This document shows, piece after piece, positions 42,369-51,820 of a DNA stretch of 64,000 bases. The notes under the pieces are model-generated. The model did no database searches. It was given only the letters and a program-made list of their open reading frames with translations, and was not told the DNA's origin. Positions within the stretch are counted from its first letter, which is position 1, and the number at the start of each line of letters is the position of its first letter. Where the stretch lies: positions 429,407 through 493,406 of the forward strand of contig NZ_JAHVJZ010000005.1 in the NCBI RefSeq assembly GCF_019801015.1. Direction: 5' to 3'. This DNA comes from Marinobacter nauticus (GTDB lineage: Bacteria > Pseudomonadota > Gammaproteobacteria > Enterobacterales > Shewanellaceae). The position numbers and the translations under genes were made by a program.

Positions 42369-43574
42369 ATGCGGCGCATCATCCCCTTTCTGGTCGGCCT
42401 CCTGCTGTGCGCTTCCTACGCATTCGCCGGGCAGGAGTTTCACAAGGATGCGGCTACGCCGACTCACCAGGAGACCCAAGCACTGGTCAACGCCGTTCAG
42501 GAGTTGATCCAGGACTACTATGTCGATGAAGTTGACCAGCAAGCGTTGCTGGATGGCGCATTAAAGGGGATGCTGGAAGTCCTCGACCCCCACTCCACCT
42601 ACCTCCGCCCTCATACCCTGACCCTCCTCCGTGACAATAACCGTGGCCACTACTACGGCTATGGCCTCGAGGTGTCCGTGGATGAAGGGGAGATCCGGGT
42701 GATCTCACCAATGGCCAACTCCTCAGCGGAAGTGGCCGGGGTTCTGCCCGGCGATGTGCTGCTGAAAGTGGATGAACTGGTGGCCGATCCGGACGACCTC
42801 GACCCCATGATCGCCTACATCAAACAGGCCAGCCTGGATGACCGCTCACTGCAACTGACCCTGAAACGTGAAAGCGAACCGGAGCCGGTGATCCTTCGCC
42901 TGAACCCATCGGAAGTGGAGGTGATCTCCAGCCAGTCCCATCGTCTTCCGGGTGACATCGGCTATCTGAGGATCTCCAGTTTCAATCAACGCACCGTATC
43001 GGAGATCCGCGCCGCCGCCCATCAGTTTGCCGACGCACCGCTGGATGGCCTGGTACTGGACCTGCGCAACAACCCCGGCGGGCTGCTGGATGCTGCCGTC
43101 CAGGTGGCCGACATGTTCCTGACCGAAGGCACCATCGTCACCACCCACGGTCGATTCTACGACGCCAATACCCACTACAGCGCCTCCCGGTTTACCCTGT
43201 TCCGGGACCTGCCGGTGGTTGTCGTTATCAATGAAGGCAGCGCCTCAGCCGCGGAGATCCTGGCCGGTGCCCTGCAGGATCAGGAGCGTGCCCTGCTGGT
43301 GGGCGAACGCACCTTTGGCAAAGGCACCGTGCAAAGCCTGATACCCCTGCTGGCCGGTGGCGGCGCCATCAAACTCACCACCGCCCGATACGCCACCCCC
43401 AACGGCACCTTCATTGACCAACAGGGGATCGATCCTGACGTACCAGTGGCAGCCCCACAGGATGGCGATATACTGAGCAATAACAACCCTTTGCTGAGTC
43501 TTCAGGATGATCCTCAGTTACTGGCTGCCTACCAGCTTCTGGTGCCGAAGTCGGCGCACCTGGGTCGCCCTTAG
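42369..43574 (+). CDS. ctpA: S41-family carboxy-terminal processing protease
   Basis: A 401-residue exported serine protease: signal peptide (IIPFLVGLLLCASYAFA), a PDZ domain around 90-175 (GLEVSVDEGEIRVISPM), and a S41 domain with the catalytic Ser in EGSASAAEIL and the Lys in TFGKGTVQSL. It sits between envC and the divergent polysaccharide deacetylase gene, a common order in gammaproteobacteria, implying an envelope or cell-wall role. Translation may be limited by the hairpin over its ribosome-binding site. Confidence 0.92.
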   Translation: MRRIIPFLVGLLLCASYAFAGQEFHKDAATPTHQETQALVNAVQELIQDYYVDEVDQQALLDGALKGMLEVLDPHSTYLRPHTLTLLRDNNRGHYYGYGLEVSVDEGEIRVISPMANSSAEVAGVLPGDVLLKVDELVADPDDLDPMIAYIKQASLDDRSLQLTLKRESEPEPVILRLNPSEVEVISSQSHRLPGDIGYLRISSFNQRTVSEIRAAAHQFADAPLDGLVLDLRNNPGGLLDAAVQVADMFLTEGTIVTTHGRFYDANTHYSASRFTLFRDLPVVVVINEGSASAAEILAGALQDQERALLVGERTFGKGTVQSLIPLLAGGGAIKLTTARYATPNGTFIDQQGIDPDVPVAAPQDGDILSNNNPLLSLQDDPQLLAAYQLLVPKSAHLGRP

Positions 43575-44298
43575 TCTGCTGTTGATAAGCGGCGTCGCCA
43601 CCGCGTCGCCGCGACTGGCCTTAATCATTGACGATGTGGGTGCCCGCCAATCCGACCGGGCGGCGCTTGCTCTGCCCCATGACGTCACCCTCGCGTTTCT
43701 GCCCCACACCCCCTGGGGGCGGGAGCTGGCGCTGCAGGCCTGGCGTCAGGACAGGGAGTTGATGCTGCACCTTCCTATGGCCACCACCGGTCCCAAATCC
43801 CCCGGCCCCTGGGCCATCGAACCCGGACAGGACCGCTGGCAGGTGCAATACCGGGTCAAAAAGGCGCTGGCTGATATCCCCTTTGTCAGCGGCGTGAACA
43901 ACCACATGGGCAGTGCCGTCACCCCGGACGCTGACCGGATGGCCTGGGTAATGGAAGTGCTGACTATGAAGGGGCTCTACTTTGTCGACAGCCTCACCAC
44001 TTCAGACAGCAATGCCTATGAGCAGGCGCTGGCCTGGGGCGTTACGGCGATAAAGCGGGACGTGTTTCTGGACCCAGACCGGGCCCCGGGCACGCTGGAA
44101 AGGCAGTGGGAAGAAGCCTTGGCGCAGGCCCTCCGGACCGGCGAAGTGGTGGTGATCGGGCATCCCTACCCGGAAACCCTGGCGTTTCTCGATAACGTCC
44201 TGCCGCAACTGGCCGATCACGGCATCGCTCTGGTCTCGCTGTCGGCGCTGTTTAACCCGCCCGTACTGTCGCCGCCTCCAACTCAGTCAGCACGGTAA
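43507..44298 (+). CDS. yibQ: Divergent polysaccharide deacetylase YibQ
   Basis: A 263-residue exported protein of the NodB-like but divergent family. A signal-peptide-like helix ([16 protein letters not shown]) is followed by LALIIDDVG with the family's metal-binding Asp pair, MLHLPM, NNHMGS and [10 protein letters not shown]. The ATG at 43507 is the only usable start in frame, so the gene overlaps ctpA by 68 bases. It belongs to the gpmI-envC-ctpA-yibQ operon and probably acts on periplasmic polysaccharide. Confidence 0.87.
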   Translation: MILSYWLPTSFWCRSRRTWVALSLLLISGVATASPRLALIIDDVGARQSDRAALALPHDVTLAFLPHTPWGRELALQAWRQDRELMLHLPMATTGPKSPGPWAIEPGQDRWQVQYRVKKALADIPFVSGVNNHMGSAVTPDADRMAWVMEVLTMKGLYFVDSLTTSDSNAYEQALAWGVTAIKRDVFLDPDRAPGTLERQWEEALAQALRTGEVVVIGHPYPETLAFLDNVLPQLADHGIALVSLSALFNPPVLSPPPTQSAR

Positions 44299-44512
44299 GT
44301 GCCACCGCATCGGTGCTGCCACAGATATCGGCGTCCGGCTTAAAGTCGCTGCACACCGCTGGCCGCCCGGGTTGACCAAAGATTTTGCAGAGATTGCGCT
44401 CATCCAGCTGAATACAGCGCACCCCAGCAGGCTTGCCGTCAGGCATGCCCGGTATGGGAGAGGTGATGGAGGGGGCGATGCAACAGGCCCCACAACCCAG
44501 ACGACACTGCAT
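44252..44512 (-). CDS. YkgJ-family cysteine-cluster protein
   Basis: An 86-residue protein with the metal-binding pattern [14 protein letters not shown] and further Cys at CIQLD, LCKIFG and VCSDF, as in the UPF0153/YkgJ CxxCxxCC family thought to bind zinc or iron. Its end overlaps the convergent yibQ end by 47 bases. Function is unknown. Confidence 0.8.
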   Translation of the reverse strand: MQCRLGCGACCIAPSITSPIPGMPDGKPAGVRCIQLDERNLCKIFGQPGRPAVCSDFKPDADICGSTDAVALTVLTELEAATVRAG

Positions 44513-44532
44513 TTTATGACTCCAGACAACAG

Positions 44533-44559
44533 AAAAACGGGCCGCTTGGCCCGTTTTTT
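44533..44559. terminator. Terminator after rpoH
   Basis: Stem AAAAACGGGCC / GGCCCGTTTTTT (44533-44543 and 44548-44559) just beyond the rpoH stop, with T tracts on both strands. It lies between rpoH and the ykgJ-like gene, both on the minus strand. Confidence 0.85.
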
Positions 44560-44574
44560 CAACAAATCAAAGGA

Positions 44575-45435
44575 TTACACTTCCATCGCTGATTTCAGCT
44601 TCTTGATGGCGTTTTTCTCCAGCTGACGGATCCGCTCCGCCGACACCTGGTAACGATCCGCCAGCTCCTGCAGCGTCGATTTCGGCTCGTCCAGCCAACG
44701 CGCGGTCAGGATATCCCGACTGCGTTCATCCAGGGTGTTCAGAGCGGCGTGCAGTCGCTGCTGAGACTGGCGCTCCCAGTCTTCCTGCTCCAATGCTTCA
44801 GCATGGTCGGACTGTTTGTCCTCAAGGAACAACGACGGCGAAAAGGCCCCTTCATCCTCATCCCGCTCCGGTGCGATGTCGAAGGCAGCATCGACGGCGG
44901 CCATGCGGGCCTCCATCTCCATCACCTCGTTTTCGCTGACGCCCAGCTCATCGGCAACCGTGCTGACCTCTTCGGCACTGAACCAGCCCAGACGCTTCTT
45001 GGCCTTACGCAGGTTAAAGAACAGTTTGCGCTGGGCCTTGGTGGTCGCCACCTTAACGATGCGCCAGTTCTTCAGGACGTATTCGTGGATCTCGGCCTTA
45101 ATCCAATGCACGGCAAAGGAGACCAGCCGCACCCCGATATTGGGGTCGAACCGTTTCACCGCTTTCATCAGGCCGATGTTGCCCTCCTGGATAAGGTCTG
45201 CCTGGGGCAGGCCATAACCGGAGTAGCTGCGGGCCACATGCACCACAAAGCGCAGGTGAGCCATGATCAGGTGCTTGGCGGCATCCAGGTCGCCTTGCTC
45301 TACCTGGCGAGCCAGGTATTGCTCCTCCTCCGCAGACAGCATGGGGATGGCATTGACCGCCTGGATATAGGACTCCAGGGTGCCGTGCCCTTGGGGCACC
45401 ACCATCAAGGCCATATTTGGGCGGGTGTCGCTCAT
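44575..45435 (-). CDS. rpoH: RNA polymerase heat-shock sigma factor RpoH (sigma-32)
   Basis: A 286-residue group 3 sigma factor. Region 2 includes [21 protein letters not shown] and [18 protein letters not shown]. The RpoH box QRKLFFNLR is diagnostic of sigma-32. Region 4 helix-turn-helix is [21 protein letters not shown]. The ATG at 45435 has GAGG six bases upstream; the longer frame adds 13 residues without support. It lies next to ftsX as in E. coli. Confidence 0.97.
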   Translation of the reverse strand: MSDTRPNMALMVVPQGHGTLESYIQAVNAIPMLSAEEEQYLARQVEQGDLDAAKHLIMAHLRFVVHVARSYSGYGLPQADLIQEGNIGLMKAVKRFDPNIGVRLVSFAVHWIKAEIHEYVLKNWRIVKVATTKAQRKLFFNLRKAKKRLGWFSAEEVSTVADELGVSENEVMEMEARMAAVDAAFDIAPERDEDEGAFSPSLFLEDKQSDHAEALEQEDWERQSQQRLHAALNTLDERSRDILTARWLDEPKSTLQELADRYQVSAERIRQLEKNAIKKLKSAMEV

Positions 45436-45551
45436 GCTGTACCTCGTTCGTTGCGGGGATGGGGAGTCTAGCACGCCAGGGTGTTAAAGGTTAAGGAAGC
45501 GGCAGGTCTGCAGGCTCTGGGTTCAGACTCCGTTTCGACTGCCGGGTTCCC

Positions 45552-46496
45552 TCAATGGGGCTCAATGGCTCGCAGGTGACGACGTACTGACAACCAGGCG
45601 CCGAGCCAGCCCAGCATACAGGAGAACAAAATCAGCGCGCCACTTTGCCCTCCGGTCAGCCCCTCCAGGCGCACCTGACTGCGGTACAGACTGAGCAGTT
45701 GCGCCACCGCACCATCCAGCCAAATCAGCATGCCATTGACCAGCACCATGGCGATCAACGCCGCCAGCAAGCCAAGCCAGATGCCACCATAGAGGAACGG
45801 CCGGCGGATAAAGGCTTCCGTAGCCCCCACCAGCTTCATCACTTTAATCTCGTGAAAACGCTGCATGATGGCCAGCCGGATGGTGTTACCCGTGATCAAA
45901 ACCACCGCCAGGATCAGCAGGGCGGCCAGGGCACTGCCAGACTGACGGCCAACCTGCCCCAACGCCTGCAGACGTTGCAGCCAGTCCAGGTCCAGTCGGG
46001 CCATCGCCACTTCATTAAACTGCGCCAGCTTGTCGCGAAGCGTGCGGGCGGCCTCTGCCTCGCTGTAGCGGGCGGAAGGCAGTACCCGCACCACCGCCGG
46101 CAGCGGATTACTGTCGAGGTACTTCAGGGCTTCGCCAAACTGGCTGTGGGACTGAAACTCCGCCAGCGCCTGCTCGGGGCTGAGGTAGTGCACTTCCAGG
46201 ATTTCCGGCATGGAGCGCAACTGCGTCACCAGACTCTGGCGACGCGGCTCATTCAGGTCCAGTCGCAGAAACAGGCTGATCTCCGCGGCACTCTGCCATT
46301 GCGCTTCCACTTTGGCGGCATTGTTGGACAACACCATCAACAGCGCCGGAAGCGAGAGGCTGAAGCCCAACACCAGCATGGTCATCAGCGAGGTCATCGG
46401 CGTACGCCACAACTCTCCCAGACTGCCCAACGCCTGACGAACGTGTTGCTGGATACCGCTCTTGAATCGTTGAGAAAAGGGCAGTTTCCGCTTCAC
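45552..46496 (-). CDS. ftsX: Cell-division ABC transporter permease FtsX
   Basis: A 314-residue membrane protein with four helices and the large periplasmic loop between the first two that contacts EnvC. Family features include LVLGFSLSLPALLMVL, MARLDLDWLQRL and the GATEAFIRRPFLYGG coupling segment. It overlaps ftsE by four bases (ATGA). With FtsE it transmits ATP-driven conformational change to EnvC to control septal amidases. Confidence 0.94.
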   Translation of the reverse strand: MKRKLPFSQRFKSGIQQHVRQALGSLGELWRTPMTSLMTMLVLGFSLSLPALLMVLSNNAAKVEAQWQSAAEISLFLRLDLNEPRRQSLVTQLRSMPEILEVHYLSPEQALAEFQSHSQFGEALKYLDSNPLPAVVRVLPSARYSEAEAARTLRDKLAQFNEVAMARLDLDWLQRLQALGQVGRQSGSALAALLILAVVLITGNTIRLAIMQRFHEIKVMKLVGATEAFIRRPFLYGGIWLGLLAALIAMVLVNGMLIWLDGAVAQLLSLYRSQVRLEGLTGGQSGALILFSCMLGWLGAWLSVRRHLRAIEPH

Positions 46497-47161
46497 AGGG
46501 CCATCTCCTCGCTCACCATACGGCCATGACGCAAAGTCAGGGTGCGGTAGCGCATGCGGGCGATCAGGCCCAGGTCGTGGGTGGCGATCAGCACCGTGGT
46601 GCCGGACGCATTAAGGGTTTCAAACAGACGCAGAATGTCCATGGAGAGCTTGGGATCCAGGTTGCCGGTGGGCTCATCCGCCAGCAACAGGGGCGGGCGG
46701 TTGATCACCGCGCGGGCAATGCCCACCCGCTGCTGTTCCCCACCGGAGAGTTGGATCGGCGCGTAAGCGGCCTTATCGCCCAGCCCCACCATCTCCAGAG
46801 CCCCTTCAACCCGCTTGCTGATCTCGGCACTTTTAAAGCCTTCGATCACCAACGGCAACGCCAGATTGTCGTAGACGCTGCGGTCCATCAGCAGGTTGTG
46901 ATCCTGAAAGATGATGCCGATATTGCGTCGCAGATAGGGCACATCATGGCGCTTCAGCTTGGCAATATCCTGATCGTGAATCACCACCCGGCCGGTGGAG
47001 GGTCGCTCAATGGCGGTGATCAGCTTAAGCAGGGTGCTTTTGCCGGCACCACTGTGCCCGGTGAGAAAGGCCATTTCACCCCGGCCCAGATGGAAAGAGA
47101 CCTGCTCCAGAGCCATCTGGCCTCCGGGGTAGATCTTGCTGACCTGCTCAAACTGAATCAT
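46493..47161 (-). CDS. ftsE: Cell-division ABC transporter ATP-binding protein FtsE
   Basis: A 222-residue ABC ATPase with Walker [14 protein letters not shown], signature [14 protein letters not shown] and Walker [13 protein letters not shown], length and start ([14 protein letters not shown]) typical of FtsE. It lies three bases after ftsY and overlaps ftsX, forming the classical ftsYEX operon. Confidence 0.96.
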   Translation of the reverse strand: MIQFEQVSKIYPGGQMALEQVSFHLGRGEMAFLTGHSGAGKSTLLKLITAIERPSTGRVVIHDQDIAKLKRHDVPYLRRNIGIIFQDHNLLMDRSVYDNLALPLVIEGFKSAEISKRVEGALEMVGLGDKAAYAPIQLSGGEQQRVGIARAVINRPPLLLADEPTGNLDPKLSMDILRLFETLNASGTTVLIATHDLGLIARMRYRTLTLRHGRMVSEEMAL

Positions 47162-47164
47162 CGC

Positions 47165-48847
47165 TTACGCGGGCTCCTGCTCGCTGAAGAGAGCGTCGAT
47201 AAAGGCCTGACTTTCAAACGGACGCAGATCGTCAATGCCTTCACCCACACCGATATAACGTACTGGTATACCAAACTTATCTGCCAGAGCGAAGATCACC
47301 CCGCCTTTGGCGGTACCATCCAGCTTGGTCAGAGTCAGGCCGGTCAGACCCACCGCTTCGTTGAAGATCTGAGCCTGGCTGATGGCGTTCTGGCCGGTGC
47401 TGGCGTCCAGAGTCAGCATCACTTCGTGCGGGGCGTTTTCATCCAGCTTCTTCATCACCCGAACGATCTTCTTCAGCTCGTCCATCAGATGCGCCTTGTT
47501 CTGCAGACGGCCGGCGGTGTCCGCGATCAGCACGTCGACATTACGGGCCTTGGCGGCCTGCAGCGCGTCGAAAATCACCGAGGCACTGTCCGCACCGGTG
47601 TGCTGAGCCACCACCGGAATGCGGTTGCGCTCACCCCAAACCTGCAGCTGTTCCACCGCGGCAGCACGGAAGGTGTCACCCGCCGCCAGCATGACGGACT
47701 TACCCTCCGCCTGAAACTGTTTGGCCAGCTTACCGATGGTGGTGGTTTTACCCACACCGTTTACGCCCACCATCAGGATCACAAAGGGGCCATTGGGGTT
47801 TTCGATCACCAGCGGCTGATCCACCTTGGACAGGGTCGTTTTCAGCTCAGACTTCAGATGAGTAAACAGCGCGTCAGAGTCCTTCAGTTCACCGAAGCTG
47901 GCTTTGTCGGTCAGGCTGTCGATGATGCGGCTGGTGGTCTCTACCCCAACATCCGCCAGCAGCAGCTGGGTTTCCAGCTCCTCGAACAACTCATCGTCGA
48001 TCTTCTTGCCCTTAAACAGCGCAATAAAACCGCCACCGATGTTCTCACTGGTACGGCGAAGGCCCGCTTTCAGACGGGCGAAGAAGCCCTGTTTCTCCGG
48101 CTGGGACGCCTCTGCCGCAGCGGCTTGCTCCGCTTCAGCCTGCTCAGCAGCAAGACGTTCAGCTTCAACGCGCTCCGCTTCCGCTTGCTCAGCAGCCAGA
48201 CGCTCAGCCTCAACACGCTCTGCTTCCGCTTTCTCAGCGGCCAGACGCTCGGCCTCAATGCGTTCTTCTTCCGCCTTCTCAGCAGCCAGACGCTCGGCTT
48301 CAACGCGCTCCGCTTCCGCTTTCTCAGCGGCCAGGCGCTCGGCTTCAATGCGTTCTGCTTCCGCCTTCTCAGCGGCCAGACGCTCGGCTTCAATGCGTTC
48401 TGCTTCCGCCTTCTCAGCGGCCAGACGCTCGGCTTCAATGCGTTCTGCTTCCGCCTTCTCGGCGGCCAGGCGCTCGGCCTCAACGCGTTCCGCTTCCGCC
48501 TTCTCGGCGGCCAGACGCTCAGCTTCAACGCGCTCCGCTTCCGCTTTCTCAGCGGCCAGGCGCTCAGCTTCAACACGCTCTGCTTCCGCCTTCTCAGCGG
48601 CCAGACGCTCGGCTTCAATGCGTTCTGCTTCCGCCTTCTCAGCGGCCAGACGCTCGGCTTCAATGCGTTCGGCTTCCGCCTTCTCGGCGGCCAGGCGCTC
48701 GGCCTCAACGCGTTCCGCTTCCGCCTTCTCGGCGGCCACGCGGGCCGCTTCGGCCTGCTCCTGTTGAGCCGTGTCGGTTACTTCGGGGCGCTCCGGCGCC
48801 TCCTCCTTTTTCTCCCGGCGGAACCAGGAAAATAAGCCTTTGGCCAT
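47165..48847 (-). CDS. ftsY: Signal recognition particle receptor FtsY with expanded repeat domain
   Basis: A 560-residue SRP GTPase. The C-terminal NG domain has G1 [24 protein letters not shown] and [10 protein letters not shown]. Its N-terminal acidic A domain is unusual: 13 tandem copies of a 15-residue unit, [16 protein letters not shown], covering about residues 47-241. FtsY docks ribosome-SRP complexes at the membrane. The start [16 protein letters not shown] resembles the membrane-binding helix of E. coli FtsY. First gene of ftsYEX. Confidence 0.96.
   Translation of the reverse strand: MAKGLFSWFRREKKEEAPERPEVTDTAQQEQAEAARVAAEKAEAERVEAERLAAEKAEAERIEAERLAAEKAEAERIEAERLAAEKAEAERVEAERLAAEKAEAERVEAERLAAEKAEAERVEAERLAAEKAEAERIEAERLAAEKAEAERIEAERLAAEKAEAERIEAERLAAEKAEAERVEAERLAAEKAEEERIEAERLAAEKAEAERVEAERLAAEQAEAERVEAERLAAEQAEAEQAAAAEASQPEKQGFFARLKAGLRRTSENIGGGFIALFKGKKIDDELFEELETQLLLADVGVETTSRIIDSLTDKASFGELKDSDALFTHLKSELKTTLSKVDQPLVIENPNGPFVILMVGVNGVGKTTTIGKLAKQFQAEGKSVMLAAGDTFRAAAVEQLQVWGERNRIPVVAQHTGADSASVIFDALQAAKARNVDVLIADTAGRLQNKAHLMDELKKIVRVMKKLDENAPHEVMLTLDASTGQNAISQAQIFNEAVGLTGLTLTKLDGTAKGGVIFALADKFGIPVRYIGVGEGIDDLRPFESQAFIDALFSEQEPA
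48125..48709 (-). repeat. 13 x 45-bp tandem repeat within ftsY
   Basis: In-frame 45-base repeats encode [16 protein letters not shown]. Copies differ by synonymous changes and by V/I, K/Q and one A/E substitution, so the protein unit is under selection while the DNA drifts. Long open frames in other frames and strands here are artefacts of the repeat. Confidence 0.93.
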
Positions 48848-48962
48848 CTTTTATTACCCTTTACTGCCGGCCGGGCTGACAATACCCGCCCGGGCCTTGC
48901 TAAAATAGCGGTTTTTCTGGCGCCCTAGTCTACCCAGAATTACCGAAAAAACCGAGGTCACC

Positions 48963-49583
48963 ATGGCGAGAGCCCCCCGTCGCAAACACACATCTCCAAC
49001 GGAATCCCGGACACCGGGACAGATCCGCCTGATTGGAGGGCAGTGGCGCGGGCGAAAGTTGCCGGTCACCGACGTGATGGGACTGCGCCCCAGCACCGAC
49101 AGGGTGCGGGAAACCCTGTTTAACTGGCTGATGCACGACACCCGTGGCGCACGGGTTCTGGATTGCTTCGCCGGCAGTGGCGCCCTGTCCCTTGAAGCGC
49201 TCTCCCGCTTTGCCGACAGTGCCACCATGCTGGAACTGGACAGCGCCGCCGCCCGTCAGCTCAGCCAAAATCTGAATGCGCTGAAAACCGACAACGGCAA
49301 GGTGATCGCCGGTGACAGTCTGGCCTATCTGGCAAAGCCAGCGGACGCCCCTTACGACATCGTCTTTATCGACCCGCCGTTCCGCAAGGGCCTGCTGGAA
49401 CCCTGCATCGAGCGACTCAGCAGCAACGGTTATCTCAAGCCGGGCAGCTGGATCTATCTGGAAACCGAGTCCGAACTGGCCCTGCCGGCACTGCCAACCG
49501 GCTGGCAGTTGCACCGGGAGAAGGTCGCCGGTCAGGTCGCCTTCCGTCTTTATCAATTCCGACCCACAGAGACTGCTGTATGA
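48963..49583 (+). CDS. rsmD: 16S rRNA (guanine966-N2)-methyltransferase RsmD
   Basis: A 206-residue SAM-dependent enzyme that methylates G966 of 16S rRNA. Typical elements are the basic start, RLIGGQWRGRKLPV, RPSTDRVRETLFNWL, motif I VLDCFAGSGALSLEAL and the catalytic DPPF in IVFIDPPFRKG. It is divergent from ftsY as in E. coli and overlaps the next small gene by four bases. Confidence 0.95.
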   Translation: MARAPRRKHTSPTESRTPGQIRLIGGQWRGRKLPVTDVMGLRPSTDRVRETLFNWLMHDTRGARVLDCFAGSGALSLEALSRFADSATMLELDSAAARQLSQNLNALKTDNGKVIAGDSLAYLAKPADAPYDIVFIDPPFRKGLLEPCIERLSSNGYLKPGSWIYLETESELALPALPTGWQLHREKVAGQVAFRLYQFRPTETAV

Positions 49584-49846
49584 CCCAGTTCCTTTCCTGG
49601 GCCAAGGCTGGCATGGCTGCCGCCTGGCTGATTATGATCGTCAACCTGATCTTCCCCTGGCCAGCCCCTTACCATCTGGCGCTGCAGATCCTGCTGCAGA
49701 TCACCCTCGCGGGCCACCTGGCGATCTGCGCCGGCTTCCGGGTGCGACAAGGCAAACCGCTGACCTGGCACCACTACCAGGAGATGATGCTGTACGGGGT
49801 GTTCGCCCTGTTGAGCTGGAGCCGTCAGTCCAAAACGGACCAATAA
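49580..49846 (+). CDS. DUF1145-family membrane protein (YhhL-like)
   Basis: An 88-residue protein with two or three hydrophobic helices, starting in an ATGA overlap with rsmD. The pairing with rsmD and the pattern of conserved aromatic residues (FPWPAPYH, LTWHHYQEMMLYGVFALL) match DUF1145/YhhL. Function is unknown. Confidence 0.82.
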   Translation: MTQFLSWAKAGMAAAWLIMIVNLIFPWPAPYHLALQILLQITLAGHLAICAGFRVRQGKPLTWHHYQEMMLYGVFALLSWSRQSKTDQ

Positions 49847-49862
49847 GCCCACTTCGCCCAAC

Positions 49863-49894
49863 AAAAAACGGGAGCCTTATGGCTCCCGTTTTTT
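49863..49894. terminator. Bidirectional terminator between DUF1145 and MarC-family genes
   Basis: Stem AAAAAACGGGAGCC / GGCTCCCGTTTTTT (49863-49876 and 49881-49894) with T tracts on both strands. Confidence 0.9.
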
Positions 49895-49898
49895 GTTT

Positions 49899-50489
49899 TT
49901 ATTTCAGCGCCAGGTATTGGGCGATGCCGTCCAGGAACATCTGCACCGAGATCATCACCAGCACCATCCCCATCAGGCGCTCCAGCGCCACCAATCCACG
50001 CTCGCCCAGCAGGCGATGGAACAATCCGGAAAACATCAGGATGGCCGCCGAAATCCCCCAGGACAGCAACAGAGCCAGGGTCCAATCCGTCATTTTGTCC
50101 GGCTCAGTGTGGGCCAGCAACAGCAGGGCGGCCAATACCGAGGGACCGGCAATCAACGGGATCGCCAGAGGCACCAGAAACGGCTCCTGACCCGCATCCA
50201 GGCCCGTCACTCCGCCAGGGGTGGGGAAAATCATGCGGATGGCGATAAGGAACAGAATGATGCCGCCCGCGATGGATACCGACTCCGTGCGCAGGTTGAG
50301 GAAGGAGAGCATCGATTCGCCGGCATAGAGGAAAATCAGCATGATCCCCAACGCAAACAGCAGCTCGCGGATCAGGATAAGGCGGCGGCGCTTTGGATCC
50401 ACATGGCGCAATACCGACAGGAAGATCGGCATATTGCCCAAAGGATCCATGATCAGAAACAGCATTACCGCCGCTGACAGGATATCCAT
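49899..50489 (-). CDS. MarC-family integral membrane protein (YhgN-like)
   Basis: A 196-residue protein with six hydrophobic helices and the MarC-family motifs FLIMDPLGNMPIFLSVL at the start and FLVPLAIPLIAGPS in the middle. Closest in pattern to E. coli YhgN. No transport substrate is established for the family. Monocistronic on the minus strand. Confidence 0.87.
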   Translation of the reverse strand: MDILSAAVMLFLIMDPLGNMPIFLSVLRHVDPKRRRLILIRELLFALGIMLIFLYAGESMLSFLNLRTESVSIAGGIILFLIAIRMIFPTPGGVTGLDAGQEPFLVPLAIPLIAGPSVLAALLLLAHTEPDKMTDWTLALLLSWGISAAILMFSGLFHRLLGERGLVALERLMGMVLVMISVQMFLDGIAQYLALK

Positions 50490-50608
50490 GAAGAAAACTC
50501 CAAATTATGTGCTTCAGACTTCTGTTTTACTGAACAAAAGTATAATTTATTCGTCACAGAAAATCGGCTCCTTCCGGCCAGTAAAGCGCCACCGGGCAAC
50601 ACAAAACT

Positions 50609-51775
50609 ATGATTAAATCCCTGTCGGTCAATCAAGTGACTTTGGGTATGTACGTGGTCGACATTCCAGGCCATTCATTGATGGCCATTCGCCAGCAAGG
50701 GTTTATCCGTACCCCCGAATTGCTGACCCTGCTGAAAAAGCAGGGGGTGAAGACCGTCGTGGTCGACACCAGCCGCTCCCTCTCCCGGACCGCTTCGTCC
50801 ACTGCCGCCAAGCCCACGGCACCAGCCAACCCGACGCCAGCCAAAGCCAGCCTCAAAGAGGAGATGCCCCGCGCGCGCAAGCTCTATAACCAGGCTCGTC
50901 AGATGCAACAGCGAATGATGCACGACGTAAAACTTGGTAAGCAGCTGGACCTGGCTCCGGTTGAACAGATGGCAGACCAGTTCATCAACAGCGTTTTCCG
51001 CAACGCCAGTGCCCTGAACTGCCTGCGCCTGATAAAGGACAAAGACGATTATCTGCTGGAACACTCCATCGGCGTCGCCATTCTGATGACGCTGTTTGCC
51101 CGCCAGCTGGGCTACAGCGGCGGTGTGCTGCACAAAATCTGTGTGGGCTCACTGTTGCACGACATCGGCAAGGTGATGATCCCCAGCGAGATCCTCAATA
51201 AACCGGGGAAGCTGACCGACGAAGAGTTTGCGGTCATGAAAAGTCACGCAGCACACAGCCGTGACATCATCAAAGAGACCCCGGGGATCAGCCCTATCAG
51301 TCTGGACGTGGCAGCGATGCACCATGAAAAGCTGGATGGCAGTGGCTACCCGGACGGGCTGCGCGATGAGGAGATCACCACCTACGGCCGGATGATCGCC
51401 ATCTGCGATATCTATGACGCCATCACGGCAGACCGGATCTACCACCGGGGCGCGCCGCCAACCGTTGCACTCAAACGACTGCTGGAGATGACCCCCAAGA
51501 TGCTGGATCGGGAACTGGTGCAGCAGTTCATTCAGTGCATCGGGGTTTACCCCCCTGGCTCCATGGTGGAACTGTCCAACGGCTTGTTGGCGGTGGTGCA
51601 GGAAGTGAATGAAGAGAAGCCGCTCAAGCCCATTGTGAAGGTGGTCTATAACCCCACCAGCCGGACTCACGTTATGGCGACCGTGGTAGACCTTTCAGGC
51701 CCATACTGTAACGAGAAGATTGTCCGGGCCGTCAGCCCGCGGGACTACCGGCTGGATCTGGACAACTATCTCTAA
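50609..51775 (+). CDS. DUF3391/HD-GYP cyclic-di-GMP phosphodiesterase
   Basis: A 388-residue cytoplasmic protein. An N-terminal DUF3391 domain (about 1-75) is followed by an A/P-rich linker and an HD-GYP domain with LLHDIGKVMIP, HHEKLDGSGYPDGL (complete GYP motif) and ICDIYDAITADR. HD-GYP enzymes hydrolyse c-di-GMP fully to GMP. A perfect TATAAT lies at 50541-50546, about 60 bases upstream. Together with the EAL protein at 20663 it adds to c-di-GMP turnover. Confidence 0.92.
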   Translation: MIKSLSVNQVTLGMYVVDIPGHSLMAIRQQGFIRTPELLTLLKKQGVKTVVVDTSRSLSRTASSTAAKPTAPANPTPAKASLKEEMPRARKLYNQARQMQQRMMHDVKLGKQLDLAPVEQMADQFINSVFRNASALNCLRLIKDKDDYLLEHSIGVAILMTLFARQLGYSGGVLHKICVGSLLHDIGKVMIPSEILNKPGKLTDEEFAVMKSHAAHSRDIIKETPGISPISLDVAAMHHEKLDGSGYPDGLRDEEITTYGRMIAICDIYDAITADRIYHRGAPPTVALKRLLEMTPKMLDRELVQQFIQCIGVYPPGSMVELSNGLLAVVQEVNEEKPLKPIVKVVYNPTSRTHVMATVVDLSGPYCNEKIVRAVSPRDYRLDLDNYL

Positions 51776-51820
51776 GCGCTATACCTTGGCGCCCCCGCCA
51801 AGGCGTGTTCGGAGAGCACC

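Noticed and set aside
48125..48709. Regular repeats that might be a CRISPR array
   Set aside because: Contiguous 45-base in-frame coding repeats without unique spacers, inside ftsY. No CRISPR array or cas gene was seen anywhere, including the transposon.
46526..48835. A 769-codon plus-strand frame and other long frames opposite ftsY
   Set aside because: Produced by the 45-base repeats of ftsY and the strong codon bias; the minus strand encodes clear FtsE and FtsY.
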